Assembly: GCA_003558175.1 (NCBI GenBank)
Contig: PWMO01000443.1
Coordinates: 1 to 6,794, forward strand
Length of the DNA: 6,794 nucleotides
Direction: 5' to 3'
From: Spirochaetaceae bacterium
GTDB taxonomy: Bacteria > Spirochaetota > Spirochaetia > DSM-27196 > PWMO01
Within the stretch, counting starts at the first letter, position 1. Each line of letters starts with the position of its first letter. Made by a program: the position numbers and the translations under genes. The notes under the pieces were generated by a model. The model was not told where the DNA came from and searched no databases. It saw only the letters and a program-made list of their open reading frames with translations. Below are positions 4,515-6,794 of the stretch, piece by piece.

Positions 4515-5687
4515 ATGCGGATCAAAGAGTGCGAGACATTCATTCTCAAGACGCCTTTGGGATCACAACAGTTTTACTCTTCACAGTGCGCGTTCCCGGA
4601 GCGCAGCAGCCTGATCGTACGAATCGAGACCGAAGACGGCGTTGTGGGCTGGGGCGAGGGCGGGCAGTACGGGCCGCCGGAGCCGGTCGCCTCGTGCATC
4701 AATGACCTGTTTGCGTCGCAGCTGGTCGGCAAGGACCCGCGGAACGTGGTGCGAATCTGGGAAGAGTTGTATGCGCTGGTGCGTGACTTCGGCCATCAGG
4801 GGCCCTACATCGAGGCGATCAGCGCGATAGATATCGCCCTCTGGGACATTACTGGGCACGTGTACGGGCAACCGGTGCATCAGCTGCTCGGCGGTCGATT
4901 CCGTGACGCGGTCACCGCCTACGCAACCGGCGGCTACTACCGGCCGGAAGATATGCGGCCCGATGGGGCCATGGTGGAACGCTTGGCCAATGAGGTGCGC
5001 GCCTTTGGCGAAGACGGCTTCACCATTGCCAAGATCAAGATCGGTCTGCTGGATGCGCTCTGGGATCTCGAGCGGGTCAGGGCAGCCGGCGAAGCGCTGG
5101 GCGAGAACGGCACTCTGCTGGTAGACGCCAATCACGCCTACAATACGGCAACCGCACTGCGGCTTGCCCGCGAGTTCGAGCAGCTCGATATCGGCTGGTT
5201 TGAGGAGCCGGTTGTGCCGGAGGACCGTCGCGGTTACACGCTGTTGCGTAACTCGGTGTCCATTCCTATCGCGGGCGGAGAGTGCGAACACACGCGCTAC
5301 GGATTTCGCGATCTGCTGGCCGAAGGCTGCGTCGACATCGCGCAGCCGGACATCTGTGTTGCCGGTGGGCTGTCGGAGTTCGTGCGAATCCTGGCACTCG
5401 CCACGGCCTACGGGGTGCGAGTGATCCCGCACGTGTGGGGTTCCGGTGTCGCGATTGCGGCGGCACTCCAGGCGTTGGCGGTGGTGCCGCTCATCCCGCA
5501 TAGCGCGCACCCGGTGCCGCTGCAGAACGAGCCGGTGGTGGAGTTCGACCGTTCTCCCAATCCGCTGCGGGACGAGCTGGTCGAGCAACCGTTTCAGCTG
5601 GTAGACGGCCAACTGCCGATTCCAACCGGACCCGGGTTGGGAATAACGGTGCGCCGGTCGGTGCTCGAGAAATACCGTCACAGGTGA
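4515..5687 (+). CDS. Mandelate racemase/muconate-lactonizing enzyme family protein (enolase superfamily), probable acid-sugar dehydratase, 390 aa
   Basis: The N-terminal capping domain (about 1-125, with DGVVGWGEGG at 41-50) is followed by the (beta/alpha)7-beta barrel. The Mg2+ ligands are Asp204 (VDAN), Glu230 (WFEEP) and Glu256 (AGGE). The general bases are the Lys173-x-Lys175 pair (AKIKIG) on one side and His306 (HVWGSG) paired with Asp279 (QPDI) on the other. This is the mandelate racemase subgroup layout, used mostly by acid-sugar dehydratases and some epimerases, which abstract the alpha-proton of a carboxylate. The length is typical and the active site complete. The substrate is not readable, but flanking 2-hydroxyacid dehydrogenases suggest a sugar-acid route. 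GAGGAA lies 8 nt before the ATG, fixing the start. The TGA stop overlaps the first TGACCTG element before the next gene, 138 bp away, so read-through into it is possible in addition to the internal promoter. Confidence 0.94.
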   Translation: MRIKECETFILKTPLGSQQFYSSQCAFPERSSLIVRIETEDGVVGWGEGGQYGPPEPVASCINDLFASQLVGKDPRNVVRIWEELYALVRDFGHQGPYIEAISAIDIALWDITGHVYGQPVHQLLGGRFRDAVTAYATGGYYRPEDMRPDGAMVERLANEVRAFGEDGFTIAKIKIGLLDALWDLERVRAAGEALGENGTLLVDANHAYNTATALRLAREFEQLDIGWFEEPVVPEDRRGYTLLRNSVSIPIAGGECEHTRYGFRDLLAEGCVDIAQPDICVAGGLSEFVRILALATAYGVRVIPHVWGSGVAIAAALQALAVVPLIPHSAHPVPLQNEPVVEFDRSPNPLRDELVEQPFQLVDGQLPIPTGPGLGITVRRSVLEKYRHR

Positions 5688-5708
5688 CCTGCCGCCGTAC
5701 GTGACCTG
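5685..5708. repeat. Two TGACCTGCC elements in tandem upstream of the 5826 gene promoter
   Basis: TGACCTG occurs at 5685-5691 and 5702-5708, inside a 17-bp tandem unit GTGACCTGCCG[C/T]CG... starting at 5684 and 5701. The first copy overlaps the dehydratase stop codon and is part of the perfect palindrome CAGGTGACCTG (5681-5691). The same heptamer appears twice in inverse orientation downstream of the promoter (within 5777-5808), so these are probably regulator sites. Confidence 0.6.
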
Positions 5709-5726
5709 CCGTCGCGCATGATACAC

Positions 5727-5755
5727 AAGACAGCTGCCGGTGTTGCGGGTATAAT
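5727..5755 (+). promoter_or_regulatory. Sigma-70-type promoter for the CtBP-like dehydrogenase gene
   Basis: -35 AAGACA (5727-5732, 4 of 6), 17-bp spacer, perfect consensus -10 TATAAT (5750-5755). The start is expected near 5762, giving a leader of about 64 nt. Paired TGACCTG/CAGGTCA elements bracket the promoter, two about 20-40 bp upstream of the -35 and two in the leader, so the promoter is likely regulated. Confidence 0.75.
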
Positions 5756-5776
5756 GCGACCAGATCCAACGCGCCG

Positions 5777-5808
5777 GACAGGTCAGCGGTAAGACAGGTC
5801 AGCAGCAA
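5777..5808. repeat. 16-bp tandem repeat with two CAGGTCA elements in the leader of the 5826 gene
   Basis: Unit GACAGGTCAGC[G/A]G[T/C]AA occurs at 5777-5792 and 5793-5808 (14 of 16 bases identical, no spacer). Each contains CAGGTCA (5779-5785, 5795-5801), the inverse of the TGACCTG elements upstream of the promoter. The pair lies about +15 to +46 of the expected mRNA and ends just before the GAGGAG ribosome site (5814-5819). Confidence 0.65.
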
Positions 5809-5825
5809 GACCAGAGGAGTGCAGC

Positions 5826-6794
5826 ATGCCGAGGAAGATCGTCATCACCGATTGTGATTTCATTGAAGACGAGTGGGAGCGGACGGAGCTCGCGGGGGAG
5901 GCCGAAGTAGTATACGGCAACTGCAAGACCGAGCAGGAGGTCATCGACCTCGCCTCTGATGCGGATGGAATATTGATCCAGTATGCGCCGATTACGCGCC
6001 GAGTCGTCGAATCACTGCAGAAATGCCGCGCCATCAGCCGGTATGGCATCGGTGTCGACACCATCGATATCGCGGCGGCCACCGATCACGGAGTCTTTGT
6101 CACCAACGTTCCGGACTACTGCATTGACGAAGTTTCCGATCACGCGTGCGCACTGATTCTGTCAATCGTGCGTGGGGTACCGCTGCTCGATCGCACGGTG
6201 AGGCGCGGGCAGTGGGATGTGTCGCTTGCAGCGCCGATCTATGCCTGCAGTCGGATGGTGCTCGGCGTGGTGGGGTTTGGCAAGACCGCGCGTCGCACGA
6301 TCGAAAAAATGACGCCGTTCGGCTTCGATATCCTGGTCTCGGACCCGTTTGTCGCAGCCGACCAGGTTGCCGCATGCGGCGCGCGGAAGGTTGAGCTGGA
6401 AGAGCTGCTGAGGCGGTCGGACGTTGTGTCACTGCACGCGCCGCTCACCGCCGAAACGCGCCACATGATGGGTACCGCACAGCTCGCACTGATGAAGAAG
6501 ACGGCGCTGCTGGTGAACACCGGCCGCGGCGGGTTGGTGGACGAGGACGCTCTGCTGCACGCGCTCGAGAACCATCAGATCGGGGGCGCGGCGCTCGATG
6601 TGCTGGAGACCGAGCCGGTGGCGGCCGACCACCCGCTGTTGCGCTGTGAGCGAGTCATTATCACGCCGCACGCGGCATACTACTCGGAGACATCGCAGCA
6701 GGAGCTGCGCCGTAGAACGCTGCTGAACGTCACCGAGCTGCTTCAGGGCAGGGATCCCGGCACGATCCTGAACCCGGAAGCCGGCGAGGTCACC
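5826..6794 (+). CDS. NAD-dependent D-2-hydroxyacid dehydrogenase, CtBP-like type, C-terminus cut by window edge
   Basis: ATG at 5826 with GAGGAG 6 nt upstream; 323 codons are open to the window edge. Related proteins are about 320-330 residues, so only a few residues are probably missing. The substrate-domain signature RYGIGVDTID (72-81) and TNVPDY (93-98) lead into the cofactor helix and the Rossmann site GFGKTA (150-155), where the last Gly of G-x-G-x-x-G is Ala155. The complete Arg-Glu-His triad is present: Arg234 (NTGRGGLVDE), Glu263 (DVLETEP) and His282 (TPHAAYYSE). The closest known style is the bacterial C-terminal-binding-protein-like branch of the phosphoglycerate dehydrogenase family, whose substrates are mostly unassigned, so SerA activity should not be assumed. 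It likely reduces a keto acid or oxidises a hydroxy acid in the pathway served by the dehydratase just upstream. Its control region is the most elaborate in the window. Confidence 0.93.
   Translation, partial: MPRKIVITDCDFIEDEWERTELAGEAEVVYGNCKTEQEVIDLASDADGILIQYAPITRRVVESLQKCRAISRYGIGVDTIDIAAATDHGVFVTNVPDYCIDEVSDHACALILSIVRGVPLLDRTVRRGQWDVSLAAPIYACSRMVLGVVGFGKTARRTIEKMTPFGFDILVSDPFVAADQVAACGARKVELEELLRRSDVVSLHAPLTAETRHMMGTAQLALMKKTALLVNTGRGGLVDEDALLHALENHQIGGAALDVLETEPVAADHPLLRCERVIITPHAAYYSETSQQELRRRTLLNVTELLQGRDPGTILNPEAGEVT

Noticed and set aside
4581..5726. Long minus-strand open frame of 381 codons opposite the dehydratase gene
   Set aside because: It is the mirror of a clearly conserved enolase-superfamily gene in GC-rich DNA; its translation is Arg/His/Gln-rich with no family motif, and it has no ribosome site.
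5688..5825. CRISPR-like array from the evenly spaced short repeats before the last gene
   Set aside because: Units are only 16-17 bp, tandem without spacers, and change orientation around a promoter; this fits regulator sites, not CRISPR.
5826..6794. Assignment of the last gene as serA (3-phosphoglycerate dehydrogenase)
   Set aside because: It lacks room for the C-terminal regulatory domain and resembles the CtBP-like branch; catabolic context also argues against serine synthesis.

Overview
The window is GC-rich bacterial DNA (about 60% G+C by eye). It reads as dense chromosomal sequence with short intergenic gaps and no rRNA, tRNA, CRISPR array or insertion sequence that I can see. Several genes have strong AGGAGG-type ribosome binding sites. 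Two others have a good -10 box ending 6-7 bases before the ATG and no Shine-Dalgarno, so the host probably uses both led and leaderless mRNAs. Nothing fixes the species. The mix of translation modes and the sugar-acid enzymes would fit several GC-rich groups, so I leave the taxon open.

Layout. Bases 1-2340 carry three leftward genes. In transcription order they are a VOC (glyoxalase-fold) protein (2340-1714), a small uncharacterised beta-rich protein (1575-1321), and the N-terminal half of a GH65 disaccharide phosphorylase or hydrolase (1115-1, cut by the window edge). GH65 has its own promoter, followed at once by a perfect 16-bp tandem duplication. A 137-bp divergent control region (2341-2477) separates the VOC gene from a rightward gene (2478-3317). 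That gene encodes in one polypeptide the MntA-type nucleotidyltransferase antitoxin and the HepT-type toxin of type VII toxin-antitoxin systems. It converges, over a GC-rich hairpin, on a leftward D-2-hydroxyacid dehydrogenase (4389-3400). The divergent gap 4390-4514 leads into a rightward mandelate racemase/enolase-superfamily acid-sugar dehydratase (4515-5687), followed by a second NAD-dependent 2-hydroxyacid dehydrogenase of the CtBP-like type (5826 to the window edge).

How the genes may work together. The acid-sugar dehydratase flanked by two unlike 2-hydroxyacid dehydrogenases, plus GH65, suggests a carbohydrate and sugar-acid catabolic neighbourhood; this is inference from family membership and context. 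The MntA-HepT fusion looks like an independent defence or addiction cargo inserted between metabolic genes, with its own promoter.

The items most worth a second look are the single-chain MntA-HepT protein and the four-copy TGACCTG array bracketing the promoter of the last gene. Next come the leaderless promoters, the palindrome that exactly fills the VOC promoter spacer, and the hydroxyacid dehydrogenase whose catalytic glutamate position holds tyrosine.
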